Assembly (NCBI GenBank): GCA_026417615.1
Contig: JAOACY010000114.1
Coordinates: 1-49,146 of the forward strand
From: Clostridia bacterium
GTDB taxonomy: Bacteria > Bacillota > Clostridia > Acetivibrionales > JAFADI01
DNA: 49,146 bases
Reading direction: 5' to 3'
The translations under genes were made by a program, and so were the position numbers. This document shows, one piece after another, positions 33,546 to 41,883 of the stretch. The notes beneath the pieces were generated by a model. It was not told the origin of the DNA. It did no database searches and saw only the letters and a list, made by a program, of their open reading frames with translations. How positions within the stretch are numbered: the stretch's first letter is position 1; the number at the start of each line of letters is the position of its first letter.

Positions 33546-34607
33546 ATGCTGTATCCAATAAAATTTCATCCCGTATACAAGGACTATATATGGGGTGGAA
33601 GAAATCTTGAAAATCTCGGGAAAAAGCTGCCTGAAGGAATAGTTGCAGAAAGCTGGGAGATCTCATGCCATCCTGACGGCATGAGTCATGCTGCCAACGG
33701 CATATACGAAGGACAAACCCTGCAGGAGCTGATGGACAAGCTTGGCCCCCAGCTGCTCGGAAAAGAATTATACCATGGGAGCACAACAAAATTCCCTCTC
33801 CTTGTCAAGCTGATTGATGCAAATGACAGGCTTTCAGTTCAGGTGCATCCTGACGACATTTATGCTAATGCTCATGAAAACGGCGAGCTTGGAAAAACCG
33901 AGATGTGGTACATAATCAGCGCACAACCGGGCGCAAAGCTTATATACGACGTTCATCCAGGCATCACCCGGAAGGATTTTGAAATAGCAATTCAAAACAA
34001 TACAATTGAAAATTGTCTCAAATCCATTGAGGTTTTCCCGGGAGACGTTATAAATATCCCTGCAGGCCTAGTGCATGCAATTGGCAAGGGTATCGTTCTT
34101 GCTGAAATACAACAGAATTCAAATACCACTTACAGGGTTTATGATTATGATAGAACAGACAGCAAAGGAAACAAGCGTCCTCTTCACATTCAAAAAGCCC
34201 TTGACGTGATTGACTTTAATTCAGGCAGCCGAACGGAGAAGGCAAAAGGTCTGGCAATCAAACTGGGAACTGGATCAAGCAAGATTATATCAATAGCCAA
34301 TGCATACTTCTGCGTGGAGCTATATGACATTAATGGCACCGTTGAGGAGACTGCAACCGGCGAGAAGTTCTTCATCTATGTTTTTACCGGTGGCAGCGGC
34401 ATTATACGGTACAAAGACGGCGAAGTCAGTGTGTCTGCGGGAGAATCCATACTTATACCAGCTTCAATGAGCTCTTATTCTATCAGCGGAAATTTAAAAG
34501 CCCTTAAAGCCTACGTTCCTGACATTGAAAGGGATGTTTTCACACAGCTTATGGCGGCAGGCTACTGGAGAGAAATAATAAATAGCAGTATAAGCGGTCT
34601 TTGCTGA
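33546..34607 (+). CDS. manA: Mannose-6-phosphate isomerase, type I
   Basis: Interconverts mannose 6-phosphate and fructose 6-phosphate, linking mannan sugars to glycolysis and GDP-mannose synthesis. The 353-residue cupin protein has KDYIWGGRNL, ESWEIS, the zinc-site residues in LSVQVHPDD and TEMWYI, VFPGDVINIPAGLVHAIG and the catalytic-region TYRVYDYDR. This is the short bacterial type I form. GGAGG lies six bases ahead of ATG. It appears to be a single gene; a small MITE-like element follows it. Confidence 0.95.
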   Translation: MLYPIKFHPVYKDYIWGGRNLENLGKKLPEGIVAESWEISCHPDGMSHAANGIYEGQTLQELMDKLGPQLLGKELYHGSTTKFPLLVKLIDANDRLSVQVHPDDIYANAHENGELGKTEMWYIISAQPGAKLIYDVHPGITRKDFEIAIQNNTIENCLKSIEVFPGDVINIPAGLVHAIGKGIVLAEIQQNSNTTYRVYDYDRTDSKGNKRPLHIQKALDVIDFNSGSRTEKAKGLAIKLGTGSSKIISIANAYFCVELYDINGTVEETATGEKFFIYVFTGGSGIIRYKDGEVSVSAGESILIPASMSSYSISGNLKALKAYVPDIERDVFTQLMAAGYWREIINSSISGLC

Positions 34608-34628
34608 TCAATAAAATATTAAATATAA

Positions 34629-34714
34629 GATTGTGCTGCAAAAACAGCTTTTCTTGAAACAAGGCGCTAGTGATTTCACCGAAGTTTCTGAAAATGGTTT
34701 TTTGCAGTACAATC
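34629..34714 (+). mobile_element. 86-bp MITE-like element with terminal inverted repeats
   Basis: The ends GATTGTGCTGCAAAAA (34629-34644) and TTTTTGCAGTACAATC (34699-34714) are inverted repeats with one mismatch. AATATAA lies on both sides (34622-34628 and 34715-34721), a possible 7-bp target duplication, though AT-rich. The interior holds CTTTTCTTGAAACAAG and CTAGTGATTTCACCGAAG, shared with four other intergenic stretches here (2943, 11423, 19224, 19748). No reading frame fits, so any movement would need a transposase from elsewhere. Confidence 0.65.
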
Positions 34715-34725
34715 AATATAATAAT

Positions 34726-34753
34726 TTGATTTTTTTGGGAATTATGTTATACT
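34726..34753 (+). promoter_or_regulatory. Promoter of the diguanylate cyclase gene
   Basis: TTGATT at 34726-34731, 16-base spacer, TATACT at 34748-34753 with TG one base ahead (extended -10). It starts 12 bases after the MITE-like element. Confidence 0.6.
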
Positions 34754-34777
34754 ACTCCTTAGAAAGGATTGGTAGCG

Positions 34778-36007
34778 ATGTCACGCAGAAACTCTTTAAA
34801 AAAATCAAAGTCTGGTATAATAGCTCTGCTGTCGGCTTCACTTTTTCTAAGTGGTTTGACAGGAGTTTCTGTTTATTTTTTTTCTCTTTGGTATTTACAC
34901 CAGAACCCTTCAAAGATTCAATTAATTTTGGCGGTTTTCAGCGCAGCTGCTTCCATGCTTCTTGCCATAGCCATTGTTATTCTCGTTCTTTTGATTAAAA
35001 AACTCTCGGCCGAGCGTACAAGGGAGGCTGAATTAAAAAGCTTCAAGGCTTTTACAGACTGTATGTACCATGCATCCTCTGAAACAGAGGTATATGAAAT
35101 TTTCCAAAGACATACCTCCTCCTTCCCTATGGTAAGCCATTCAACACTGCACTACACAAAAGACCATAAGCCGGATGAACTGTTCTGGCAGAAAATCACC
35201 AATGAGACGATCCCCGTTTGTAATCTTCCTCCCAGGAGCTGTCCTGTGATAAGATTCGGAAGGGATTGTCTGGTTCAGTGCATCCAAAACGATATTAAAT
35301 GCGCATATCAATACAATGATTACAAGCATGGCAGTTATATTTGCCTTCCGATATTTGTCCAAGGGCATTTGGAGGCAATTCTTCAGCTTTATAGCAAGTC
35401 TCCTTATTTTTTTGACCAAAGTTTCATTTCAAAAGTAAAGTCCCATATTGATATTCTCACTCAAGCCATAAGCAACAAAAGGGCTCTGAGCCAGTTAAGC
35501 AAAAAAGCGTCGACAGACAAGCTGACAAGGATTTATAACAGAAGTTATCTGGAGCCGTACCTTGAGAACCAGCTTGAGGCAGCCCAATTATCAAATCAGC
35601 AGTTAAGCATTATAATGGTTGATATTGACCACTTTAAAAGTATAAATGACACGTTCGGTCATGAAATTGGAGATCAAGTTCTGATTATGTTTTCAGAGCT
35701 TCTGCAAAAAAGCATCCGCAAATCCGACCTGGTTGCCAGATATGGAGGAGAAGAGTTTATTGTAGTTCTTCCTTCTTCAGGAATTGAAACAGCGGTCTCA
35801 ATCGCAGAAAGAATCAGGCTGGCAACAAGCAGCATGCAAATCTCAAATTCCGACGGAATAACAGTGCCTCCGATCACATGCAGTCTGGGTGTATCTTCTT
35901 ACCCCCTCCATTCCAGCAGCAAGGAAAAACTCATAAAAGCCGCTGATATAGCCTTGTATAAAGCAAAAAAAGCAGGAAGAAACCAAACTGTGATTTATGG
36001 CACATGA
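34778..36007 (+). CDS. Membrane diguanylate cyclase (GGDEF)
   Basis: The 409-residue protein probably makes cyclic di-GMP. It has two membrane helices (about 12-38 and 47-72), a GAF-like sensor region (about 85-235) with several cysteines (CNLPPRSCP, DCLVQC, KCAY) that could bind a cofactor or sense redox, and a GGDEF domain (about 245-405). Active-site residues DIDHFKSINDTFGH and GGEEF are intact, and RKSD five residues before GGEEF is a product-inhibition I-site. ATG at 34778 has AAGGA nine bases ahead. It is transcribed alone between manA and glgB. The signal is unknown. Confidence 0.93.
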   Translation: MSRRNSLKKSKSGIIALLSASLFLSGLTGVSVYFFSLWYLHQNPSKIQLILAVFSAAASMLLAIAIVILVLLIKKLSAERTREAELKSFKAFTDCMYHASSETEVYEIFQRHTSSFPMVSHSTLHYTKDHKPDELFWQKITNETIPVCNLPPRSCPVIRFGRDCLVQCIQNDIKCAYQYNDYKHGSYICLPIFVQGHLEAILQLYSKSPYFFDQSFISKVKSHIDILTQAISNKRALSQLSKKASTDKLTRIYNRSYLEPYLENQLEAAQLSNQQLSIIMVDIDHFKSINDTFGHEIGDQVLIMFSELLQKSIRKSDLVARYGGEEFIVVLPSSGIETAVSIAERIRLATSSMQISNSDGITVPPITCSLGVSSYPLHSSSKEKLIKAADIALYKAKKAGRNQTVIYGT

Positions 36008-36133
36008 TTTGCTAAAATAAATAAAAAGTGTTATATTTGTTTTAATACTGAACATATTATTTTTGTATGTTTAAGTATAATACTATAATATTTTCATATA
36101 AAAATTTTTGAAGCAGGGGGAATCCACAATCAA

Positions 36134-38392
36134 GTGGTGCAAGCTATGAAAACAACAGCCAACATTAATGATATTGCAAGGATAATCGAGGGAGAGCATA
36201 GTGATCCGTTCTGTTGTCTCGGAATTCATGCAGTCATCGATCAGCAGACCGGAATTAAAGCGTTTGCAGTCAGAACCTACATGCCCAATGCAAAGCAAAT
36301 ATGTGTCATCAGCCTGTCTGACAGCTTAAGATACGACATGGAAAAAGTGCATGAGAGTGGCTTTTTTGAAGCTCTAATCAAGGATAAGGATGATTATTTC
36401 CCATATAAGCTTGAGGTGACTGACTTATGCGGCAACACCTTCACAACTCATGACCCATATAGCTTCTGGCCTGTAATAACTGATTTCGACCTGTATCTTT
36501 TTAATGAGGGAAATCACCATAGAGCGTTTGACAAGCTGGGAGCACACCTGATGAATATTAACGGAGTTGACGGAGTTCTGTTCGCTGTGTGGGCGCCTTG
36601 TGCAAGGCGTGTCAGCGTCGTAGGCAGCTTTAACCAATGGGATGGCAGAAGGCATCAGATGAGGATGCGCGGATGTTCCGGAGTATGGGAAATATTTATA
36701 CCAGGTTTATGCCAGGGCGACATATACAAGTATGAAATTAAAACCTGCAATGGTCAAATTTACGTCAAATCAGACCCATATGCATATTATTCTGAATTAA
36801 GGCCCAATACTGCTTCAATTGTATACAATGTCGACTCCTATTCATGGAATGATAGTGAATGGATGAAGAACAGGGACAGCAGCAGTACTTTTGAAAAGCC
36901 CATATCCATTTATGAAGTCCACCTTGGCTCGTGGGCAAGAAAAGCATCCGGACAAGGCCCTGGCGGTGAAGAGGACGGGGGTGGCAGCTTCCTTACATAC
37001 CGTGAACTGGCTGACCGGCTTGTCAGCTATGTGAGGGATATGGGCTACACCCATATTGAGCTTCTTCCCGTTGCTGAGCATCCTTATGACGGTTCATGGG
37101 GTTACCAGGTAACGGGATACTATTCTGCTACCAGCAGATATGGAAAACCTGAAGACTTTATGTATTTTGTGGATACCTGCCATCAGAACGGAATAGGTGT
37201 GATAACAGACTGGGTGCCGGCACATTTCCCAAAGGATGGCTCAGGCCTTGCGCGATTTGATGGCACAGGGCTCTATGAGCATGAGGACCCCAGGCAGGGT
37301 GAGCACCCTGATTGGGGTACGCATATTTTCAACTACGGAAGGCATGAAGTAAGGAATTTTCTCATATCAAACGCAATTTTTTGGTTTGAAAAATACCATA
37401 TCGACGGACTCAGAGTTGATGCTGTAGCTTCTATGCTCTACCTTGACTATGCAAAAAAAGAGGGGGAATGGATTCCTAACAAGTGGGGCGGCAGGGAAAA
37501 TACCGATGCAATTGAATTTCTCCGCCAGCTCAACTCAACTGTGTATAAATATTTCCCAGGTGTCATGATGATAGCCGAGGAATCAACCTCATGGCCTCAG
37601 GTTTCCAGACCGCCCTACGCAGGCGGCTTGGGATTCTCATATAAATGGAACATGGGCTGGATGAATGACTTCCTGAAATATATAAGTATGGATTCCGTAT
37701 ATAGAAAACATCACCAAAACCTGATTACCTTCTCAATGATGTATGCGTATTCGGAAAACTTCATCCTTGTTTTATCTCACGACGAAGTTGTACATGGAAA
37801 ATGCTCCATGCTGAGCAAAATGCCTGGTGACTACTGGCAAAAATTTGCAGGTCTTAGAGCAAGCTATGGCTTCATGTATGGCCACCCCGGCAAAAAGCTC
37901 ATGTTTATGGGCAGTGAGTTCGGTCAGTTTATTGAATGGGACTATAAGAAAAGCCTGGACTGGTTCCTGCTTGACTATGAAATGCACAAAAAAATGCAGA
38001 ACTATGTAAGAGATCTTAATAATCTGTATAAAAGCGAAAAGGCCCTGCATGAAATTGATTTCAGCTATGAGGGTTTTGAATGGATAGACTGCAATGATAA
38101 CGAGCACAGCGTAGTGTCATTTATCCGCAAAGGCAAAGATTGGCGTGACATGCTTGTATTCGTATGCAACTTTACCCCTTTGCCTCATAATGACTATCGT
38201 ATTGGAGTTCCGCACAATCTTTTCTATGAAGAAATATTCAACAGTGATTCGGAAATCTATGGCGGAAGCAATGTCGGAAATATGGGCGGTGTAAAAGCCG
38301 AGCCGCTCAGCTTCCACAACAGGCCCTTTTCGGTCACCCTTCAAATTCCACCGCTTGGCGTACTGGTATTAAAACCACAGTTTGAAGCGTAA
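36134..38392 (+). CDS. glgB: 1,4-alpha-glucan branching enzyme
   Basis: Introduces alpha-1,6 branches into glycogen. The protein of up to 752 residues has an N-terminal domain, a CBM48 domain (about 135-240, VWAPCARRVSVVGSFNQWDG), a GH13 barrel and a C-terminal beta domain. Catalytic residues are visible: the nucleophile in DGLRVDAVASML, the acid in MIAEESTSWP, and LSHDEVVHGK for the third aspartate. The start is uncertain: GTG at 36134, GTG at 36137 or ATG at 36146, all rather far from AGGGGG at about 36115. No other glycogen genes adjoin. A strong terminator follows. Confidence 0.95.
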   Translation: MVQAMKTTANINDIARIIEGEHSDPFCCLGIHAVIDQQTGIKAFAVRTYMPNAKQICVISLSDSLRYDMEKVHESGFFEALIKDKDDYFPYKLEVTDLCGNTFTTHDPYSFWPVITDFDLYLFNEGNHHRAFDKLGAHLMNINGVDGVLFAVWAPCARRVSVVGSFNQWDGRRHQMRMRGCSGVWEIFIPGLCQGDIYKYEIKTCNGQIYVKSDPYAYYSELRPNTASIVYNVDSYSWNDSEWMKNRDSSSTFEKPISIYEVHLGSWARKASGQGPGGEEDGGGSFLTYRELADRLVSYVRDMGYTHIELLPVAEHPYDGSWGYQVTGYYSATSRYGKPEDFMYFVDTCHQNGIGVITDWVPAHFPKDGSGLARFDGTGLYEHEDPRQGEHPDWGTHIFNYGRHEVRNFLISNAIFWFEKYHIDGLRVDAVASMLYLDYAKKEGEWIPNKWGGRENTDAIEFLRQLNSTVYKYFPGVMMIAEESTSWPQVSRPPYAGGLGFSYKWNMGWMNDFLKYISMDSVYRKHHQNLITFSMMYAYSENFILVLSHDEVVHGKCSMLSKMPGDYWQKFAGLRASYGFMYGHPGKKLMFMGSEFGQFIEWDYKKSLDWFLLDYEMHKKMQNYVRDLNNLYKSEKALHEIDFSYEGFEWIDCNDNEHSVVSFIRKGKDWRDMLVFVCNFTPLPHNDYRIGVPHNLFYEEIFNSDSEIYGGSNVGNMGGVKAEPLSFHNRPFSVTLQIPPLGVLVLKPQFEA

Positions 38393-38429
38393 AAAAGCTG
38401 GTTGGGCATGATGCCCGCCAGCTTTTTTT
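38391..38429 (+). terminator. Terminator of glgB
   Basis: AAAAAAGCTGG and CCAGCTTTTTTT enclose a second GGGCAT/ATGCCC stem, starting within the glgB stop codon. T-runs on both strands suit bidirectional use with the gene at 38485. Confidence 0.9.
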
Positions 38430-38484
38430 GCCATTTATCTTTTATTCTATAATTAATCCAATAAATATATTACATGGAAGATAT

Positions 38485-39891
38485 TTATTGCAACATGTTT
38501 ACATAAATATAATCAAGGTTTATGCAGCCATTGTCTCCGGAATCGAAAACATAAGCTACCGTATTGCTTCCTGCTCTTAGGTCAAGCCTCTCTGTCGCAT
38601 TTGCCCAGCTGTCCCAACCCGAAAGATTTGAAAGTGAAATTTGCTTGACTTTATTCCCATTAACGTAAATGCTGATGGTACGGTTGCTTCCTTCCGCATT
38701 CGCATATCTTAAAGTTATATCATATTTTCCTGCCTTTTCAACATTCACATTAAATGTTGTCGTTGCCCCCTGATTCCAGTACCCATCAACAAATCCGGTT
38801 CCCGAGTAGCCTGAATGGTTGTTGTTTATAGCTGCCCCATTTGACAAAACTGCATTTTCCGCTTCATATTTGCGCCCCTGAATTTCTTCAGCAGCTCCTG
38901 GCCCGTATACTTCCAGCTCCCACAATGAATACCCGTATTGTGTTGCTCTTTGAGTTGCATAAAGCTTTATGTATCTGGCATTGGTAGAGGCAAATACTAT
39001 GTTGTCAATGCCCCCGTCTCCGTTTTCGGTGGAGTAGATTTCAGTCCAACCGCTTGCATCACTTGATTTATATATTTTGTAGGATTTTGCATAAGCCGTA
39101 TCCCAGTTTAATTTTATTCTGTTTACGCTTTTCGATGAACCCAAATCCACATATATCCATTGGGGGCTGCTTCCGAACTCGCTTGACCATTTGGTTGAAT
39201 TTCTTCCATCTACAGCTTTCCATGCGCTGTAAGATGAGCTGTACTCCGAAGATGAGCTTACCAGCCTGTTATATGCCAGGTTAGTACTGTTATTGCTGTC
39301 ATCCTTATCCTCGTCTTTGTTTTCATCATCACCTTTGTCGTCATCCTCTATTATTATTGAACCTGTATCGGGATCCCAAATAACCTTTTGCTTGAATATC
39401 TCCGCAATGAACCTAACAGGAACTACAATTCTTCCGTTCTCAGATTTTGCAGGCACATCAATGGTATAAGCCTTTCCGTTAACATATACGATCTTGCTGT
39501 CCATAGCAATTACTATTCTGGTTGTCCCCTTGGTAATCACTGCGGTTCTTGTCTCGGGAATCCATTGTACATCCGCACCCAGCGCTGTTGTTACTGCTCT
39601 CACAGGAAGAAGTGTCCTTCCGTCCTTTATTACGTGCGGAACATCAGTGATTAATTCCTCTCCGTTAATAAAAATTATGTTGTGTTTTTCGTTCATCTGT
39701 CTTTTGAGCTTTACTATTTCTTTGATGTATTCATTTCTTTTCTCCTGGTGCTTATGCCACTGCTTCAGCATAGCCTTCCAGTATTCCAGATCATTTTTGC
39801 CTTTCTCTTTTCCATTGTCTGCATACACAGCCGTAAAGCAGGTTGACAGCATTAGGAACAGTGATATTGCAATACAAAGAATTTTTTTCAT
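38485..39891 (-). CDS. Secreted protein with copper-amine-oxidase-like domain, F5/8C (CBM32-like) and CBM6/35-like domains
   Basis: The 468-residue exported protein is non-catalytic as far as I can see. A signal peptide ends near VYA (25), followed by a highly charged helical stretch (to about 66). Next is a Cu_amine_oxidN1-type domain (about 67-185) with the pairs GRTLLPVRAVTTALGA and GRIVVPVRFIAEIF, then an acidic D/K/E linker. An F5/8 type C domain (about 205-330: NLAYNRLVSSSSEYSS, AVDGRNSTKWSS, WIYVDLG) precedes a CBM6/35-like domain (about 338-468: YEAENAVLSNGA, GYSGTGFVDGY, NLDYIYV). It should bind polysaccharide or wall glycans outside the cell. It lies after rsgI behind its own SigI-like promoter. 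No dockerin or SLH domain. Confidence 0.85.
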   Translation of the reverse strand: MKKILCIAISLFLMLSTCFTAVYADNGKEKGKNDLEYWKAMLKQWHKHQEKRNEYIKEIVKLKRQMNEKHNIIFINGEELITDVPHVIKDGRTLLPVRAVTTALGADVQWIPETRTAVITKGTTRIVIAMDSKIVYVNGKAYTIDVPAKSENGRIVVPVRFIAEIFKQKVIWDPDTGSIIIEDDDKGDDENKDEDKDDSNNSTNLAYNRLVSSSSEYSSSYSAWKAVDGRNSTKWSSEFGSSPQWIYVDLGSSKSVNRIKLNWDTAYAKSYKIYKSSDASGWTEIYSTENGDGGIDNIVFASTNARYIKLYATQRATQYGYSLWELEVYGPGAAEEIQGRKYEAENAVLSNGAAINNNHSGYSGTGFVDGYWNQGATTTFNVNVEKAGKYDITLRYANAEGSNRTISIYVNGNKVKQISLSNLSGWDSWANATERLDLRAGSNTVAYVFDSGDNGCINLDYIYVNMLQ

Positions 39892-39928
39892 ATTAAAAAT
39901 CCCTCCTACATTATTCTTATGGAATATA

Positions 39929-39959
39929 TATTCGGAGGGACAGGATTGATTTTTGGGGT
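39929..39959 (-). promoter_or_regulatory. Candidate sigma-I promoter of the CBM protein gene
   Basis: Minus strand: ACCCCAAAA (39959-39951), 16 bases, CGAATA (39934-39929). C-rich -35 and CGAA-type -10 boxes are the described SigI pattern in Bacillus and Clostridium thermocellum. The same spacing occurs ahead of sigI at 41794-41824. There is no sigma-A match at this place. Confidence 0.6.
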
Positions 39960-40001
39960 AATTTTTAATTTTTATAATATTTTGCCACTTTGCACGCTTA
40001 C

Positions 40002-40994
40002 TTATTTCCTATTATTTTTATTTCTTGGGCCAATTCCCTTTGACTTGTTTTCATTCAGCTGCTCTTTATTATTATCTTTTTTATCCTTTTCTTCTTTGCC
40101 TTCTTGAGTTTGTGTTTGAGGGCTGCTTACATTTTTATCCTTAATCTGACTCTGATTTTTAATTGAATTATTCCTCCACTTTTGCTCAGTATCTTCCTGT
40201 TTTTCAATTTTATCCATTATTTTTTTACTGTCTTTATTTTTATTTTCTTTAACTTCTTTTTTATCTTTATAATCTTTTTTTGCTTCCCTAATTGACTTCA
40301 TAATAGCTTTGACAGGTGCGTCCTTAAGCTCCTCAAGCTTAGCTTCAGGCTGAACCTCCTTCAGTCTTTCCATAAGAAGCATCTTTCCCGGGGACACTCC
40401 AACCTTCTTCGCGTCATCGTGCTGCTTCATGTCCACTTTTTCTACAATAACTTCCGCCTTCAGATTATCGGCTTTTATCTCCTGTTCCGTCAAAGCCTTC
40501 AGCTCAGACTCCAGCTTGCTTACCTTTTCATCACTTATGCCTGATATAGTGAGCATAACAGCCCCCTGGCTTTCTGACGATAGATATCCTTCGCCTGCGG
40601 CAGCCGACACCAGTTTTGCTATTCCCTCATTTACAGCCTTGCTTTTGATATCTATCTTGTTCAGGACCTTTTCCCCGTCATTGTTCAAGGCTTCAACCCT
40701 TATTATTCTGTCAAAAATGTTAGATGTAATCTCTATGCTGGGGTTTATATCAACATTAACGTAGCTGTAGGGCATATTATAGCTGTACACCCCTGCTGCC
40801 GCAACAAGCATGAATACCAGTGCCGCAGCTATTGACGCAGCCTTTCGCATGCTTCCAACACGTGACACATTGGCAGCAATGTCAATTTCAGCGCCAACTT
40901 CCAGGTTTCCCGTATTTTTAATTTTGATAAAGCACCCTTGTTTGTCCAGTACCACAGCATGCTTATTATGTATTTCCATTACTACTGCCTTCAT
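40002..40994 (-). CDS. rsgI: Anti-sigma-I factor, RsgI-like
   Basis: The 330-residue single-pass membrane protein is expected to hold SigI inactive. Residues 1-50 are the RsgI_N domain (MKAVVMEIHNKHAVVLDKQG). A membrane helix spans about 52-72. Next comes YSYVNVDINPSIEITSN, containing the conserved Asn-Pro (84-85) where RsgI proteins are reported to self-cleave, and a folded outer domain to about 185. The last 140 residues are K/E/D/N/Q-rich and look disordered, with no CBM, protease or glycosidase sensor. Its ATG follows the sigI stop by one base, behind GGGGGAGATG. A separately encoded CBM protein lies next in line. Confidence 0.92.
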   Translation of the reverse strand: MKAVVMEIHNKHAVVLDKQGCFIKIKNTGNLEVGAEIDIAANVSRVGSMRKAASIAAALVFMLVAAAGVYSYNMPYSYVNVDINPSIEITSNIFDRIIRVEALNNDGEKVLNKIDIKSKAVNEGIAKLVSAAAGEGYLSSESQGAVMLTISGISDEKVSKLESELKALTEQEIKADNLKAEVIVEKVDMKQHDDAKKVGVSPGKMLLMERLKEVQPEAKLEELKDAPVKAIMKSIREAKKDYKDKKEVKENKNKDSKKIMDKIEKQEDTEQKWRNNSIKNQSQIKDKNVSSPQTQTQEGKEEKDKKDNNKEQLNENKSKGIGPRNKNNRK

Positions 40995-40995
40995 T

Positions 40996-41703
40996 TCATC
41001 TCCCCCAATTTACATAACCACTTATATATTGATAATCCCCCGTTTTTATTATAATTACGGCTAATAAATATTTTCGCATTCTTTCTATCTTTTTGCGGGG
41101 TATTTGTAAATTCTTTTCAATTTCTGCCACGGGAAGGTACTTTTTGTTCTTGATAAGAGTAACCAGCTCTGGCTGAACCAGAATAAATCTGATTATGTCC
41201 ACGCACATTTTCCTCGTCTTGTCATGCTTGGGGGATGCGTCAACCAGCTCTGAAAGGGAAATATCCCATGCGGAAAGCTCTTTTTTAAGCTCCTCAATTT
41301 CCATTCTCCTGTATCGGCTTATTTCCTCCTGTGAATACAAATCCACAGACTTTTCTTCGCTAAGATCCCTTTCCTTGCTCTCGTCATCTCCAATATAATC
41401 ACTTAAGGACACTACATTGCCATGCTTCTTTTCTTTTCTGTAAAAATCTATCAGCCGCCTCTTTATAACATTCTGGGAGAAAGAGAGAAAATTGCCCTTA
41501 AAGAAATTATATGACTTAATTGCCTCCACAAATGCCAGCATAGCTATGCTTAGCTCATCATCCTCACCGTATTTGACATGCTTCCCTGTTGTTTTTTCCA
41601 CGCAGGCGGCAATAAAGGGCTTGTATTCCTCTACAAGCCTGTTTATTTCAGTTGTATCGTTTCTTATGCTTTTCACCCTGTCATTTATGGAAGCAAACTG
41701 CAT
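40996..41703 (-). CDS. sigI: RNA polymerase sigma factor SigI
   Basis: The 235-residue alternative sigma factor of the sigma-I group controls polysaccharide-sensing and cellulosome genes in cellulolytic clostridia and heat response in Bacillus. The region-2-like part includes DELSIAMLAFVEAIKSYNFFKG followed by F-LSFSQNVIKRRLIDFYRKEKK. A charged middle follows, then the SigI C-terminal helix-turn-helix (PVAEIEKNLQIPRKKIERMRKYLLA). It is co-transcribed with rsgI. GGGAG lies eight bases ahead of ATG. Upstream are both a sigma-A promoter with a dyad and a sigma-I-like promoter, which suggests basal plus autoregulated expression. Confidence 0.94.
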   Translation of the reverse strand: MQFASINDRVKSIRNDTTEINRLVEEYKPFIAACVEKTTGKHVKYGEDDELSIAMLAFVEAIKSYNFFKGNFLSFSQNVIKRRLIDFYRKEKKHGNVVSLSDYIGDDESKERDLSEEKSVDLYSQEEISRYRRMEIEELKKELSAWDISLSELVDASPKHDKTRKMCVDIIRFILVQPELVTLIKNKKYLPVAEIEKNLQIPRKKIERMRKYLLAVIIIKTGDYQYISGYVNWGR

Positions 41704-41744
41704 GATATTCTCTCCCGGATGAAGCCATCTTAAGTAATGCTTTT

Positions 41745-41774
41745 ATTTTATCATTTGTCACCTCATATGACAAA
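41745..41774 (-). promoter_or_regulatory. Sigma-A promoter of sigI-rsgI with overlapping dyad
   Basis: Minus strand: TTGTCA (41773-41768), 17-base spacer, TAAAAT (41750-41745). TTTGTCA-7-TGACAAA (41774-41754) is a perfect dyad covering the -35 and half the spacer, as a repressor or activator site would. Confidence 0.6.
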
Positions 41775-41793
41775 TTATCAATACAACTATATT

Positions 41794-41824
41794 ATTTCGT
41801 AAAAAGTGCGCAAAATACCGGGGT
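41794..41824 (-). promoter_or_regulatory. Candidate sigma-I autoregulatory promoter of sigI
   Basis: Minus strand: ACCCCGGTA (41824-41816), 16 bases, CGAAAT (41799-41794). The spacing equals that of the CBM gene promoter at 39929-39959. The -35 half lies inside the right arm of the terminator of the leucine operon. Confidence 0.5.
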
Positions 41825-41849
41825 AGCACAAATTTTTAAGCCACCCCGG
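41818..41849 (-). terminator. Terminator of the ilv-leu-cimA operon
   Basis: CCGGGGT-GGC pairs with GCT-ACCCCGG around an A/T loop; TATTTTG follows on the minus strand. The U-run is short, so some read-through into sigI is possible. Confidence 0.75.
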
Positions 41850-41883
41850 CTGCAAAGCATTACCTGTTCGCAATATCTGCCAG

